From Aeromonas sp. RU39B (lineage in GTDB: Bacteria; Pseudomonadota; Gammaproteobacteria; Enterobacterales; Aeromonadaceae), in NCBI RefSeq assembly GCF_900156095.1, contig NZ_FTMJ01000014.1, forward strand, positions 1-64,000: 64,000 bases of DNA, in the 5' to 3' direction. The translations under genes and the position numbers were made by a program. The notes under the pieces were generated by a model. It saw only the letters and a list, made by a program, of their open reading frames with translations. It made no database searches and had not been told where the DNA came from. Positions 1 to 9,374 of the stretch are shown here, piece by piece; the stretch's first letter is position 1; each line of letters begins with the position of its first letter.

Positions 1-112
1 CCGCCGGTCAGCGCCACGCCGTTGATGGACTGGATAGCTAGCCCGCCATCCGGTGCCTTGTCGTTGGCCAGCAGGGTCAGGGTCACCGAGCCATCCTCGT
101 TGACCTCGTAGC
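1..112 (-). repeat. Adhesin repeat copy (partial), 309-bp period
   Basis: Bases 1-112 match bases 310-421 at an exact 309-base offset with only a few mismatches. The match encodes the C-terminal part of one 103-residue adhesin domain and the start of the next. The period is a whole number of codons, so copy-number change keeps the frame. Confidence 0.85.
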
Positions 113-926
113 TGTCGTTCACCGCATCGACCGGATCGTCCTGGGCCGCCACCTGGATGCTGACCGTGGCGCTGTCGGTATCACCGTCAGCGTCCTTAGC
201 CACGTAGTCAAAGCTGATCTCGCCGTTGAAGTTGGCCGCAGGCACAAAGCTGATGCTGCCGTCGGCCGCAATCTCCACCGTGCCGTTGGTCACCGCAATG
301 CTCTGCGCAGCCCCGGTCAGCGCCACCCCATTGATGGACTGGATAGCCAGCCCGCCATCCGGTGCCTTGTCGTTGGCCAGCAGGGTCAGGGTCACCGAGC
401 CATCCTCGTTGACCTCGTAGCGGTCGTCAGTGGCAATGACAAGTGCATTACTAGTCTCAGGTATCTGAACAACATCCACACTAGCGGAAGCAATTTCCTC
501 TTGAGCTGCAGCTTGCTCGTGAGTGGTGTCGTAGCCGGCGATAGCAATGGTTTGATCGAGCGCCATATCAACCACAACATAACCGTCATTACTGCTGGCG
601 CCAGCAACGCCACCGCCGGCAGCCGCCGCACCGGCGGCAGTGGCGTCAAAGGCTTTGGTCGGGTCGACGCCATCGGCAATCGCCTGTTGCAAGGCTGCGA
701 CATCATCAGGGGTTGCCCCTGGCTGGCCAGCTTGCTGTGCCAGGTCATCGGCCTCGATGGCAACGGCGGTGTTAACCGAGCCGCCATCTTCAACAAAAAT
801 GGCGGTTCCCTTGGGGAGCACATCACCCACTTTGAGTTCAATCTGATGGCCATCTGGACCCATTACGTAAACTTTGCCAACAAAGCTAGTGATAACAACT
901 TTCTGCTCAGTGGTGATGATGTTCAT
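1..926 (-). CDS. Giant RTX/LapA-like adhesin, N-terminal part (runs off window)
   Basis: This is the N-terminus of a large repetitive surface adhesin; 308 codons are visible and the frame is still open at base 1. Residues 1-60 look like the retention module that anchors LapA-type adhesins in the outer membrane (MNIITTEQKVVITSF, then a GPDG...KVGDVLPKGT segment). An Ala/Gly-rich linker follows. The rest consists of about 103-residue cadherin/Ig-like repeats, each opening with YEVNEDGSVTLTLLANDKAP. Secretion of such proteins normally uses a type I system and their surface release a LapD/LapG pair; neither is in this window. The start ATG at 926 has a GGAAT stretch about 8 bases upstream. Family placement is by recognition; the C-terminal RTX part is inferred. 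Confidence 0.8.
   Translation of the reverse strand, partial: MNIITTEQKVVITSFVGKVYVMGPDGHQIELKVGDVLPKGTAIFVEDGGSVNTAVAIEADDLAQQAGQPGATPDDVAALQQAIADGVDPTKAFDATAAGAAAAGGGVAGASSNDGYVVVDMALDQTIAIAGYDTTHEQAAAQEEIASASVDVVQIPETSNALVIATDDRYEVNEDGSVTLTLLANDKAPDGGLAIQSINGVALTGAAQSIAVTNGTVEIAADGSISFVPAANFNGEISFDYVAKDADGDTDSATVSIQVAAQDDPVDAVNDSYEVNEDGSVTLTLLANDKAPDGGLAIQSINGVALTG
310..421 (-). repeat. Adhesin repeat copy, 309-bp period
   Basis: Second near-identical copy of the segment at 1-112. Similarity stops abruptly at 422, where the sequence changes to the non-repetitive N-terminal linker. The sharp boundary and near-identity suggest recent duplication or gene conversion. Confidence 0.85.
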
Positions 927-1064
927 AAAAGATTCCAAAATGGCCGAAGGCGGATTACCGAGCGTTAACTGTAGCTAAAGAATGACGCAACAAACCATCG
1001 CAAAATATCGAACGAAGCGTGCTCGTATCTTTCAAAAAAATCGAATTTCATCAATGAGTTGAGA

Positions 1065-1090
1065 AAAAAGTCGCCAAATGGCGACTTTTT
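1065..1090. terminator. Bidirectional rho-independent terminator after yidE
   Basis: Perfect stem AAAAAGTCGCC / GGCGACTTTTT with a four-base loop. It gives a T-run on either strand. It lies 20 bases past the yidE stop and separates that gene from the adhesin. Confidence 0.85.
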
Positions 1091-1110
1091 AAATATACGA
1101 ACGAAGGGAC

Positions 1111-2772
1111 TCAGGCTCCGGCCCAGAGCAATAGGGCCAGTAGCTGTGGTGAGATAATGCGAAGGAACATGACCAAGGGATACACGGTCGCATAGGAGAG
1201 GGCACTAGCGCCGCTACTCGGATGCATCGCATTGGCAAATGCCAGTGCCGGAGGATCTGTCATGGAGCCGGCCAGCATACCGCACAATGTCAGGTAGTTG
1301 AGCTTGCCGTAGAAACGAGCCAGGCAGCCCACGGTCAACAGCGGAACGATGGTAATGATAGCGCCATACATCATCCATGAGAGCCCATCGCCCTTGAGCA
1401 GGGTATCGAAGAACCCATCTCCGGACTTGAAACCGACCACGGCCAGAAACATGACGATGCCAATTTCACGCAGCGCTAAGTTGGCACTCGGCGGCATAAA
1501 CCAGTAAAGACGACCAATGCTACCGATCCGGGCCAGGATCAGCGCCACCACCAATGGCCCCCCCGCCAAGCCCAACTTGAGCGCCGCAGGGAAACCGGGC
1601 AGATAAAATGGCACTGACCCCAGCAACACACCCAAGCCAATGCCGATAAACACCGGCAACATCTGCACTTGCTGCAACTTCTGCTGCACGTTACCGACCA
1701 CATTGGTCACGGCTTCGATGGCATCCAGCCGCCCCACCAGATTGAGGATATCGCCAAACTGCAGACTGGTCTGGCTGGTCGGCACCAGCTCGACGCCGGC
1801 ACGGTTGAGGCGCGAGATAACCACATCGTATTTCTGCTTGATGTCGAGGTCGCGGATCTTCTTGCCCAGCACCTGCTCGTTGGTGACGACGACCCGCTCG
1901 ACCCGCAGTTCAGTACCACGGGTGGAGAGCGAGGTTTCCACCTCTTCCCCCATCACCAACAGGGCCTGATGCAGGGCATGCTTCTCACCCACCAGGTGCA
2001 GCAGGTCACCAAGTTGCACCCGCGACTCGCCCTTGGGCACCATCAACTCATCGCCACGTTTGAGACGCGAGCAGATGATATCCGCCCCGTTCATGCAGGG
2101 GATTTCGTTGATCATCAGGCCGTTGAGGTTGGGGTTGCGCACAGCAATGTTGATAGTGTGCAGGCTCTCTTTGGTTTTGCCGGCCTGCAGCTCGAACTGT
2201 GCGGCCTCGTCCTCTACCTTGACCCGAAAGAACACCCGCACCAGCCACATGCTGAGCAAAATCCCGCAGATACCAAATGGATAGGCCACCGCATAGCCCA
2301 TCCCCATCAGGCCGGTCAGGCCGGGTTGAGCCCCCAGCTCGGAGAGGATCTGCTGACCGGCACCCAGTGACGGGGTGTTGGTCACCGCACCTGAGAAGAT
2401 CCCGAGGATCACCGGCAGCGGCACATCAAACAGACGGTGCAATAGCACCACCATGACACCGCCGAGCAATACCAACAGCGATGCAAAGGCATTCAGCTTA
2501 AGGCCGGAGCTGCGCAACGAGGCAAAAAAGCCCGGCCCGACCTGAATACCTATGGTGTAAACGAACAGGATAAGGCCAAATTCCTGAATAAAATGCAGGG
2601 TACCGGCATTAAGCTCCAGCTGATACATACCGGCAAAGTGACCTACTATGATGCCACCAAACAGCACTCCCCCAATCCCGAGGCCCACTCCGTAGACTCG
2701 TAAATTACCGAGCCATAGCCCCAATACAGCGACCAGAGACAGGATGCTGATGGCGAGTGCGATATCGCTCAT
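1111..2772 (-). CDS. yidE: YidE-family putative transporter (AspT/AAE exchanger superfamily)
   Basis: A 553-residue inner-membrane protein, the same length as E. coli YidE, to which it aligns end to end from memory (MSDIAL start; [27 protein letters not shown] near the C-terminus). It has two hydrophobic blocks (about residues 1-185 and 370-553) around two cytosolic TrkA-C/RCK_C-like domains (about 190-365). This is the duplicated AspT-type layout. The substrate is unknown. The frame extends upstream to 2895, but ATG at 2772 gives the family N-terminus. It stands alone with its own terminator. Confidence 0.92.
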   Translation of the reverse strand: MSDIALAISILSLVAVLGLWLGNLRVYGVGLGIGGVLFGGIIVGHFAGMYQLELNAGTLHFIQEFGLILFVYTIGIQVGPGFFASLRSSGLKLNAFASLLVLLGGVMVVLLHRLFDVPLPVILGIFSGAVTNTPSLGAGQQILSELGAQPGLTGLMGMGYAVAYPFGICGILLSMWLVRVFFRVKVEDEAAQFELQAGKTKESLHTINIAVRNPNLNGLMINEIPCMNGADIICSRLKRGDELMVPKGESRVQLGDLLHLVGEKHALHQALLVMGEEVETSLSTRGTELRVERVVVTNEQVLGKKIRDLDIKQKYDVVISRLNRAGVELVPTSQTSLQFGDILNLVGRLDAIEAVTNVVGNVQQKLQQVQMLPVFIGIGLGVLLGSVPFYLPGFPAALKLGLAGGPLVVALILARIGSIGRLYWFMPPSANLALREIGIVMFLAVVGFKSGDGFFDTLLKGDGLSWMMYGAIITIVPLLTVGCLARFYGKLNYLTLCGMLAGSMTDPPALAFANAMHPSSGASALSYATVYPLVMFLRIISPQLLALLLWAGA

Positions 2773-3009
2773 CTGTTTGTATCTCCGAAAGAAAACTGAG
2801 ACTAGCTTGGCAGTTAGCAGAAAAATGGACTGTGGCTGAGTGCACGTTTTAACAATTCGCCGCGAAAAAACTACCAATAAATGGTTACTTTTCATGCTCT
2901 ATCTTGAGCAATGTCCACTGCTATTGCAGCGACACCTTACTGTCACACCTGCACATTTGCGGTATGCTCTGCGCCCAATCTGACGCACAGTCACGGAGTT
3001 GGTGCCGAC

Positions 3010-4515
3010 ATGAAGCTAGATGAGTTGTTCCTCTCTCCCCATCAGGACCTGGATGGCCACATCAGCCATCTGATCCGGGATTTTCACGAGCAGGACGACA
3101 GCCAGCAACCCTACGACCGTTCACGCTTTACCGAATGGCTCTCCTTGGCCACCATGCCGGGCGGCGAGATGAGCCTGCCCGACTATGTCTCCCGCCTATC
3201 CAGATTGCTGCCGGGCGCATCGCACCTGGCCTCGCCGCGCTATATGGGCCATATGACGGCGCCGCTGCCGGCCTTTACCGGTGAGCTCTCCCGTCTGCTG
3301 GTGATGCTCAACCAGAATCCGATGAAGATGGAGTCCTCCCGCCTGCTTACCTTCCTCGAGCGGGAGGTGATGGCCAAGTTGCATCATCTGGTGTTTGAGC
3401 GCAGTGACGACTTTTACCAGCAGCATATGCACGGCAAAGACGCTGCACTGGGCGTAATGACCAGTGGTGGCACCATCGCCAACGTCACCGCCCTGTGGCT
3501 GGCACGCAATCGGGCCTGCGGAGACAATCTGTTCCGACTGTTTGAGCAGCGCTGGCGTGGCATGGCCGTGATCGGCTCGCGGCTGATGCACTACTCCTTC
3601 GACAAGGGGATGGATTTGCTCGGTGGCGGCGCCCATCAGGTGATCCGGCTGCCGGTGGACGAACATAACCGGTTGCGGTTAGCGGCGCTGGAAGCTGAAC
3701 TGGCGCGCTGCAAGGCCGAACGCATCAAGGTTATCGCGCTGATTGGCGTCGCGGGCACCACCGATTTTGGCTCCATCGATCCGCTGCCCGAGATGGCCGC
3801 TATTGCCGCCCGTGAAGGCGTGCATTTTCACGTCGATGCCGCCTGGGGTGGCCCAACCCGTTTCTCGCTGCGCTACCGCTCGCTGCTGGCAGGCATGGAT
3901 CAAGCGGATACCGTCACGCTGGATGGTCACAAACAACTGCTGATCCCGCTTGGCACCGGCATGCTGCTTTGCCGCGAGCCGGATCTGATGATGGCCGTCA
4001 AACGGGAAGCGCCTTACGCTATTCGCGCAACCTCGTATGATCAGGGCCGCTTTACGCTGGAAGGCACCCGCCCGGCCAATGCCATTTATTTGGATGCCGC
4101 ATTTCACCTGATTGGGCAGCAAGGCTATGCCCGGCTGATTGAAGAGAACTACGATCGGGCGCGCCTGATGGCCGAACTGATCGCCGCCGATCCTGCCTTT
4201 GAGCTGATGGCGGTGCCGGTCATGAACCTGCTGGCCTATCGCTGCATTCCGCCGCATCTGCAGGGCAAAGTGCTCGATGAGTCAGACAATATTCAGGTCA
4301 ATGCATTCACCATGGCCGTGCAAAAACGCCAGCGCGCTGCGGGGCACAGCTTTGTGTCGCGCACCCAGCGTTCGGTTGCCCGCTATGGCGAGCAGCCATT
4401 GACTCTGCTGCGTGCCGTGTTGCTCAATCCGCGGATAAGCTCGGCAGACATCGCGGCATTGCTGGCCGAGCAGAAAGAGCTGGGCAAGCATGTTGCAACC
4501 GAGCTGTTCCGTTGA
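3010..4515 (+). CDS. panP: PLP-dependent aspartate 1-decarboxylase (PanP-like)
   Basis: A group II PLP-dependent decarboxylase of 501 residues. Related proteins decarboxylate aspartate to beta-alanine for pantothenate/CoA synthesis in vibrios and relatives lacking PanD. Seen in the sequence: a SGGTIANVTALW cofactor-phosphate motif, HVDAAWGG with the PLP-contacting Asp, and DGHKQ, whose Lys308 should form the Schiff base. ATG at 3010 has GGAG about 12 bases upstream; the frame opens at 2911, so a longer N-terminus is possible. A glutamate/aspartate decarboxylase of other specificity is the main alternative. Confidence 0.8.
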   Translation: MKLDELFLSPHQDLDGHISHLIRDFHEQDDSQQPYDRSRFTEWLSLATMPGGEMSLPDYVSRLSRLLPGASHLASPRYMGHMTAPLPAFTGELSRLLVMLNQNPMKMESSRLLTFLEREVMAKLHHLVFERSDDFYQQHMHGKDAALGVMTSGGTIANVTALWLARNRACGDNLFRLFEQRWRGMAVIGSRLMHYSFDKGMDLLGGGAHQVIRLPVDEHNRLRLAALEAELARCKAERIKVIALIGVAGTTDFGSIDPLPEMAAIAAREGVHFHVDAAWGGPTRFSLRYRSLLAGMDQADTVTLDGHKQLLIPLGTGMLLCREPDLMMAVKREAPYAIRATSYDQGRFTLEGTRPANAIYLDAAFHLIGQQGYARLIEENYDRARLMAELIAADPAFELMAVPVMNLLAYRCIPPHLQGKVLDESDNIQVNAFTMAVQKRQRAAGHSFVSRTQRSVARYGEQPLTLLRAVLLNPRISSADIAALLAEQKELGKHVATELFR

Positions 4516-4574
4516 TGACTTGCCGGCCGGCACGACTCGGTTAAACTGGACCCGTTCTCACCCATGGATCTGTT

Positions 4575-5114
4575 ATGAAGCAGTTTATTGAATTTCTCCC
4601 GCTGATCGTCTTTTTCGCGGTTTACAAGCTGGTCGATATCTATGCCGCCACCGGCGCTCTGGTGGCCGTTACCGGCGCCCAACTGCTGTATGGTTGGCTG
4701 CGTTATCGCAAAGTCGAGAAGATGCAGCTCATTACCTTCATCATGGTGGCCTTCTTCGGCTCGCTGACCCTGATCTTCCACAGCGATGTCTTCATCAAGT
4801 GGAAAGTCACCGTCATCAACGCCCTGTTTGCACTGGCCCTGCTGGTTAGCCGCTATGGCTTTGGCAAGAATCTGATCCGTCAGATGCTGGGCAAGGAGTT
4901 AAGCGCCCCCGATAGCGTATGGGATCGCCTTAATCTGGGCTGGGTAGGCTTTTTCTTCACCTGTGGTCTGCTCAATCTTTATGTGGCCTTCCATCTTTCA
5001 CAGGAGACCTGGGTCAACTTCAAGGTCTTCGGCCTGCTGGGCATGACCGTCGTGTTTACCCTGATAAGCGGGGTTTACCTCTACCGCCACCAGCCGGCGG
5101 ATCAGAAAAAATAA
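4575..5114 (+). CDS. yciB: Septation protein A / YciB inner-membrane protein
   Basis: A 179-residue integral membrane protein with about five hydrophobic segments and the characteristic start [14 protein letters not shown], the usual YciB length. E. coli YciB is linked to envelope integrity and interacts with division and elongation proteins; the exact activity is unknown. It is followed 19 bases later by yciI, an order also known in E. coli (yciB/yciI vicinity), which supports the call. Confidence 0.93.
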   Translation: MKQFIEFLPLIVFFAVYKLVDIYAATGALVAVTGAQLLYGWLRYRKVEKMQLITFIMVAFFGSLTLIFHSDVFIKWKVTVINALFALALLVSRYGFGKNLIRQMLGKELSAPDSVWDRLNLGWVGFFFTCGLLNLYVAFHLSQETWVNFKVFGLLGMTVVFTLISGVYLYRHQPADQKK

Positions 5115-5133
5115 CGCCAACAAGGAGTGTCAC

Positions 5134-5430
5134 ATGTGGTATCTCATCTACGCCGAAGATGTTCCCAACAGCCTGCCCAAACGCAAGGAAGCGCGTCCGG
5201 CCCATCTTGCCCGCCTGCAACAGCTGCAAGATGAGGGGCGCTTGCTGGTTGCCGGCCCCAATCCGGCCATTGATGCTGAAGATCCCGGTGAAGCCGGCTT
5301 CACCGGCTCGACCGTGATCGCCGAGTTTGCCTCTTATGCTGACGCCCGCGCCTGGGCCGATGCCGATCCCTATGTGGCTGCTGGTATCTACGCAAGCGTG
5401 ACCATCAAGCCATTTAAACGGGCACTCTGA
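5134..5430 (+). CDS. yciI: YciI family protein
   Basis: A 98-residue ferredoxin-fold (dimeric alpha-beta barrel) protein. It shows the YciI features: MWYLIYAED start, a central [10 protein letters not shown] stretch and a [13 protein letters not shown]-terminal motif. The family function is unsettled; a conserved His/Asp pair has suggested enzymatic activity. RBS AAGGAG is seen at 5122-5127, and the gene is co-transcribed with yciB. Confidence 0.92.
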   Translation: MWYLIYAEDVPNSLPKRKEARPAHLARLQQLQDEGRLLVAGPNPAIDAEDPGEAGFTGSTVIAEFASYADARAWADADPYVAAGIYASVTIKPFKRAL

Positions 5431-5436
5431 TAGCAC

Positions 5437-5462
5437 AACGCCGGGGTTTCCCGGCGTTTTCT
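5437..5462. terminator. Terminator between convergent yciI and cysQ
   Basis: GC-rich stem AACGCCGGG / CCCGGCGTT followed by TTCTT on the plus strand. It sits between the convergent stops at 5430 and 5466 and probably serves both genes. Confidence 0.85.
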
Positions 5463-5465
5463 TAA

Positions 5466-6254
5466 TTAGGCGCTCACCACAAACCAGGGGTTGAGAATGT
5501 CCGGCTTGTTATAACGAAGCCGCTCCCCCTGCAAGGTGTTCACCGAGCCGCCCGCCCCTTCAACCACCGCCTGTGCAGCTGCCGTGTCCCATTCGCACGT
5601 GGGAGCCAATCGCGGATAGAGATGCGCCTTACCTTCCGCCACCAGGCAGAGCTTGAGCGAACTGCCCATCGACACCAGATTGAGATTCTCCCCAAGCGGA
5701 GCCAGGAACTCGAGGGTTTCTGGCGACAGATGATGACGGCTGCCCACCACCTGCCAGGTCTCGCCATCGCGATGCGGCTGGCTGTGAATCAACACGCTAT
5801 CCCCGGCCGCCTCACGCCGAGACCCCATTCCCACACCGCCTTCCCACAGCACATCCAACACGGGCGCATAAACGACACCCCAGACCGGAAAACCATGCTC
5901 AATCAGGGCAATATTGACGGTGAATTCGCCGTTGCGGGAGACAAACTCCTTGGTGCCATCAAGTGGATCCACCAGCCAATAGCGTCCCCACGCACGGCTT
6001 TGCGCCAGCACCGCATCACCCGACTCTTCAGAGAGCACCGGCCACTGCGGCGTCAGTGCACTGAGGCCAGCCACTATGGTCCGATGGGCACGCTGATCGG
6101 CTTCAGTCAGCGGGGAAGCATCAGCCTTGTGCTCGACGCTGAAATCACTCTGATAGACGGCCAGAATTTGCTCCCCGGCTTGTCGGGCCAGTGAGCACAC
6201 CTCGGCGCGAATCTCATCATTCCACTGCATCTCTTTAATCTCGTGTTTTTTCAT
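5466..6254 (-). CDS. cysQ: 3'(2'),5'-bisphosphate nucleotidase CysQ
   Basis: Inositol-monophosphatase-fold enzyme that hydrolyses 3'-phosphoadenosine 5'-phosphate from sulfate assimilation and recycles inhibitory PAP. Visible motifs are LSEESGD (metal-binding Glu), WLVDPLDGTKEF (residues about 93-104, catalytic metal site) and CEWDTAAAQAVVEGAGG (second metal Asp). ATG at 6254 gives 262 residues. ATG at 6230 gives 254, closer to the 246 of E. coli CysQ; neither has a strong ribosome site. The frame continues upstream without homology. Confidence 0.9.
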   Translation of the reverse strand: MKKHEIKEMQWNDEIRAEVCSLARQAGEQILAVYQSDFSVEHKADASPLTEADQRAHRTIVAGLSALTPQWPVLSEESGDAVLAQSRAWGRYWLVDPLDGTKEFVSRNGEFTVNIALIEHGFPVWGVVYAPVLDVLWEGGVGMGSRREAAGDSVLIHSQPHRDGETWQVVGSRHHLSPETLEFLAPLGENLNLVSMGSSLKLCLVAEGKAHLYPRLAPTCEWDTAAAQAVVEGAGGSVNTLQGERLRYNKPDILNPWFVVSA

Positions 6255-6397
6255 ATGGTTGCATATTAGCCCAGCCACTATGTCAGCGCTTATAGCTGTT
6301 TGTGCCGAGTTATCATACTGACAAAAGAAACAGAAAGGTGCTGAGGGGAGTGCTCTAAACCTAACTCCACTATCCACCGTCCCCCAAGGAGGACACC

Positions 6398-6718
6398 ATG
6401 AAGACAAGGACGTTACTGATCTCCACGCTACTCGCCAGCTTGTCACTGTTGGGCGCGCCCTTACAGGCGGCGGAAAAGAGCACGGCGGCCAAACCCGCAG
6501 TCACCACCGAAGTAGCCGAAGCGGGCAAGATCAACCTCAATACCGCCACGCTGGAGCAGCTGACCCAGCTCAAGGGGATTGGCGACAAGAAAGCCCAGGC
6601 CATCATCGACTACCGCACCAAACAGGGTAAATTCAGCTCGGTCGATCAACTGGCCGAAGTGAGCGGCATCGGCCCCGCCACACTCAATGCCAATCGGGAG
6701 ATGCTGGTAGCAAAATAA
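6398..6718 (+). CDS. ComEA-like secreted helix-hairpin-helix DNA-binding protein
   Basis: A 106-residue protein with a clear signal peptide ([18 protein letters not shown], cleavage likely after PLQA) and a C-terminal pair of helix-hairpin-helix motifs ([21 protein letters not shown] and [15 protein letters not shown] regions). This is the ComEA/YbaV layout: a small periplasmic protein that in naturally competent bacteria binds incoming DNA. A perfect AAGGAGG lies 7 bases before the ATG. A competence role here is inference. Confidence 0.9.
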   Translation: MKTRTLLISTLLASLSLLGAPLQAAEKSTAAKPAVTTEVAEAGKINLNTATLEQLTQLKGIGDKKAQAIIDYRTKQGKFSSVDQLAEVSGIGPATLNANREMLVAK

Positions 6719-6722
6719 CCCT

Positions 6723-6750
6723 AAGGCGGCCAGTGGCCGCCTTGTTATTG
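6723..6750 (+). terminator. Terminator after the comEA-like gene
   Basis: Stem AAGGCGGCCA / TGGCCGCCTT followed by GTTATTGTT. It begins 5 bases past the stop codon. Confidence 0.8.
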
Positions 6751-6792
6751 TTGGGGTAACATGCAGGCAATTTGTGTCACGGGATCATCTCA

Positions 6793-7704
6793 ATGAAAAA
6801 GAACCCAACGATTGTTCGCAAAGCCGTCCTGCCAGTGGCTGGTCTGGGTACCCGCATGTTGCCAGCCACCAAGGCCATTCCGAAGGAGATGCTGCCAGTC
6901 GTCGACAAGCCGCTGATCCAGTATGTGGTCAAAGAGGCTATCGCTGCCGGGATCAAGGAAATCATTCTGGTTACTCACTCCAGTAAGAACTCGATCGAAA
7001 ACCACTTCGACAAGAGCTTCGAACTGGAGGCCACTCTCGAGAAGCGGGTAAAACGTCAGCTTCTGGCCGAAGTGCAAAACATCTGCCCCAAAGATGTCAC
7101 CATCATGCATGTGCGTCAGGGTGAGGCCAAAGGCTTGGGTCACGCCATTTTGTGCGCCCGTCCGTTGATCGGTGACAACCCCTTTGCCGTGCTGCTGCCA
7201 GACGTGCTGATTGACGACGTGGCCAGTGACCCGAAGAAGGATAACCTGGCCGAGATGGTCCACCTCTATGAAGAGGAAAACGTCAGCCAGATCATGGTTG
7301 AAGAAGTTCCTCACAGCGAAGTCGACAAGTACGGTATTGCTGACATCAAGGGCGAAACCCTGACTGCCGGTATGTCTCTGCCGATGCAGGCCATTGTCGA
7401 AAAACCGGCCAAAGATGAATCTCCGTCCAATCTGGCCGTGGTGGGCCGTTATGTCCTCTCTGCCAACATCTGGCCGCTGCTGGAAAAAACGCCTCCCGGA
7501 GCCGGTGATGAGATTCAGCTGACCGATGCCATCGCCATGCTGATGGAGCAGGAGCAGGTCAACGCCTACTTCATGAAGGGTCGTAGCCACGACTGCGGTA
7601 GCAAGATGGGCTACATGAAGGCCAATGTGGAGTACGCTGTGCGCCACCGTGAGCTCAATGGCGAGTTTGTTGAATGGCTCAAGAATTTCGCTAAAAACCT
7701 GTAA
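6793..7704 (+). CDS. galU: UTP-glucose-1-phosphate uridylyltransferase GalU
   Basis: Makes UDP-glucose from UTP and glucose-1-phosphate for LPS, trehalose, capsule and galactose metabolism. The 303-residue length matches E. coli GalU (302). The nucleotide-binding signature [20 protein letters not shown] is at residues 11-30, [16 protein letters not shown] follows, and the VEKP and [12 protein letters not shown] motifs are present. ATG at 6793 gives the family start [17 protein letters not shown]; an in-frame start at 6772 would add seven unrelated residues. It has its own terminator. Confidence 0.96.
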   Translation: MKKNPTIVRKAVLPVAGLGTRMLPATKAIPKEMLPVVDKPLIQYVVKEAIAAGIKEIILVTHSSKNSIENHFDKSFELEATLEKRVKRQLLAEVQNICPKDVTIMHVRQGEAKGLGHAILCARPLIGDNPFAVLLPDVLIDDVASDPKKDNLAEMVHLYEEENVSQIMVEEVPHSEVDKYGIADIKGETLTAGMSLPMQAIVEKPAKDESPSNLAVVGRYVLSANIWPLLEKTPPGAGDEIQLTDAIAMLMEQEQVNAYFMKGRSHDCGSKMGYMKANVEYAVRHRELNGEFVEWLKNFAKNL

Positions 7705-7734
7705 TTTCAGAATTTTGTTTTGAATTACCAGATC

Positions 7735-7770
7735 ACAGCCGGGCGTCATGCGATGCCCGGCTGTTTTTTT
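7735..7770 (+). terminator. Terminator after galU
   Basis: Ten-base-pair stem ACAGCCGGGC / GCCCGGCTGT with a ten-base loop, followed by seven T residues. Confidence 0.92.
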
Positions 7771-7919
7771 GATCCAGAAAAAATCAATCAAAGAAAGACA
7801 ATCGCCTGCCAAACCCTGTTCTTGTAATTAAATCTCTCTTGCTCTATAAGGTTGGGCGGCTGTTTTCAGTCCTTGCAAAAACACTAATACAACGTCCAAA
7901 AAAAACAGGTGGAAGTTCC

Positions 7920-9311
7920 ATGAATAACCCGTCGAAAGGGACCTTTTTAGGTCACCCCAAGGGGCTCTTTTTGCTCTTTGGGACCGAACTCTGGGAGCGG
8001 TTCTCCTACTACGGCATGCGTGCCGTACTGGTACTCTATCTCACTGCCCAAACTACTCAGGGCGGTCTGGGCTGGAACCAGGCAGATGCTCTCAAGCTCT
8101 ACGGTATCTACACCGGTCTGGTCTACATCACTCCGCTGATCGGTGGCTGGCTGGCTGATACCTTCCTGGGTCAGCGTCGCGCCATTATCATTGGTGCCAT
8201 TCTGATGGCTGCCGGTCAGTTCACTCTGGCCCTTCCGCACAGCATGTTCCCGGACAGCGTCAACACCATGTTCTATCTGGGCCTGGCGGGTCTGATCATC
8301 GGTAACGGCCTGTTCAAGCCGAACATCTCCACCATGGTGGGTGACCTCTATGAAGAGGGCGATCACCGCCGTGATGGTGCCTTCACCATTTTCTACATGG
8401 GTATCAACCTGGGCGCCCTCATCGCCGGTTTCGTTGCCGGTGCCGCTGCCAACGCCTACGGCTGGCAAGCTGCCTTCGTTGCTGCCGGTCTGGGCATGCT
8501 GCTCTCTCTGGTGCTGCAGACCACCATGGCACCGAGCTTCCTTGGCAACATCGGTAAAGAGCCGGCGGCCAAGCGCGCTGCAGCAGCAGGCAATCAGAAG
8601 AAAGCCCCGCTGACCAAGCAGGAAGTGGACCGCATCAAGGTCATCCTGACCCTGGGTCTGTTCACCATCATTTTCTGGGCCGGTTTTGAACAAGCGGGCG
8701 GCTTGATGAGCCTCTATACCGAGCAGTATACCAACCGCATGATCGGTAGCTTCGAAGTCCCGACCGCTTGGTTCCAGTCGCTCAACCCCTTCTTCATCAT
8801 CACCCTGGCTCCGGTTATCGCCGCTATTTGGGTCAAGATGGGCAAGCGTGAGCCGAGCTCACCGGTGAAGTTCGCCATGGGTCTGCTGTTCCTGGCGCTG
8901 GGCTTCCTGTTCATGATCGGTGCCGTTCTGGAACAAGGTGGCGATAACGCCGTTAAGACGTCCATGTTCTGGCTGATCGGTGCCTACCTGTTCCACACCC
9001 TGGGCGAGCTATGCCTCTCCCCGATCGGTCTCTCCATGGTGACCAAGCTGGCTCCGCTGCGTCTCGCCTCCCTGATGATGGGTGCCTGGTTCGGTTTTGT
9101 GGCCCTCGCCAACTACGCTGCCGGTTTCATCGGCTCTTTCGTGGGCGAATCCGGTGCCATGGCCATCTTCGGTGGCATTGCTATCGCTGCAACCATCAGT
9201 GCAGCCATTCTGCTGCTGATGTCCAACCGTCTTATCTACTGGATGCACGGCGCCGAAGGCAAAGCCGTTGCAGAGGAAGAGAAGGGCAAGCTGGAAACCA
9301 GCGCTGTCTGA
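7920..9311 (+). CDS. Proton-dependent oligopeptide (POT/PTR family) MFS transporter
   Basis: A 463-residue major-facilitator protein with about 12-14 membrane segments. It has the POT family signature ELWERFSYYGMRAVLVLYL (the ExxERFxYY proton/peptide motif) near residues 22-40 and FTIFYMGINLGA further on. Family members import di- and tripeptides with protons (DtpA/B-like). ATG at 7920 has GGTGGAAG just upstream; the frame opens at 7839, but the extra residues are not family-like. The exact E. coli counterpart cannot be assigned by eye. Confidence 0.92.
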   Translation: MNNPSKGTFLGHPKGLFLLFGTELWERFSYYGMRAVLVLYLTAQTTQGGLGWNQADALKLYGIYTGLVYITPLIGGWLADTFLGQRRAIIIGAILMAAGQFTLALPHSMFPDSVNTMFYLGLAGLIIGNGLFKPNISTMVGDLYEEGDHRRDGAFTIFYMGINLGALIAGFVAGAAANAYGWQAAFVAAGLGMLLSLVLQTTMAPSFLGNIGKEPAAKRAAAAGNQKKAPLTKQEVDRIKVILTLGLFTIIFWAGFEQAGGLMSLYTEQYTNRMIGSFEVPTAWFQSLNPFFIITLAPVIAAIWVKMGKREPSSPVKFAMGLLFLALGFLFMIGAVLEQGGDNAVKTSMFWLIGAYLFHTLGELCLSPIGLSMVTKLAPLRLASLMMGAWFGFVALANYAAGFIGSFVGESGAMAIFGGIAIAATISAAILLLMSNRLIYWMHGAEGKAVAEEEKGKLETSAV

Positions 9312-9328
9312 TGATGCTTCATAACAAG

Positions 9329-9358
9329 AAGGGCGCCGATGGCGCCCTTTTTTGTTTT
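9329..9358 (+). terminator. Terminator after the POT transporter
   Basis: Stem AAGGGCGCC / GGCGCCCTT with a three-base loop, followed by a T-rich tail. It also sits just past the converging rssB-like gene. Confidence 0.9.
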
Positions 9359-9374
9359 TAAATACATCGAAAAC

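Noticed and set aside
392-968. Open frames in other phases over the adhesin N-terminus
   Set aside because: The minus-strand frame starting at 926 encodes repeats with conserved domain sequence; the others are low-complexity shadows.
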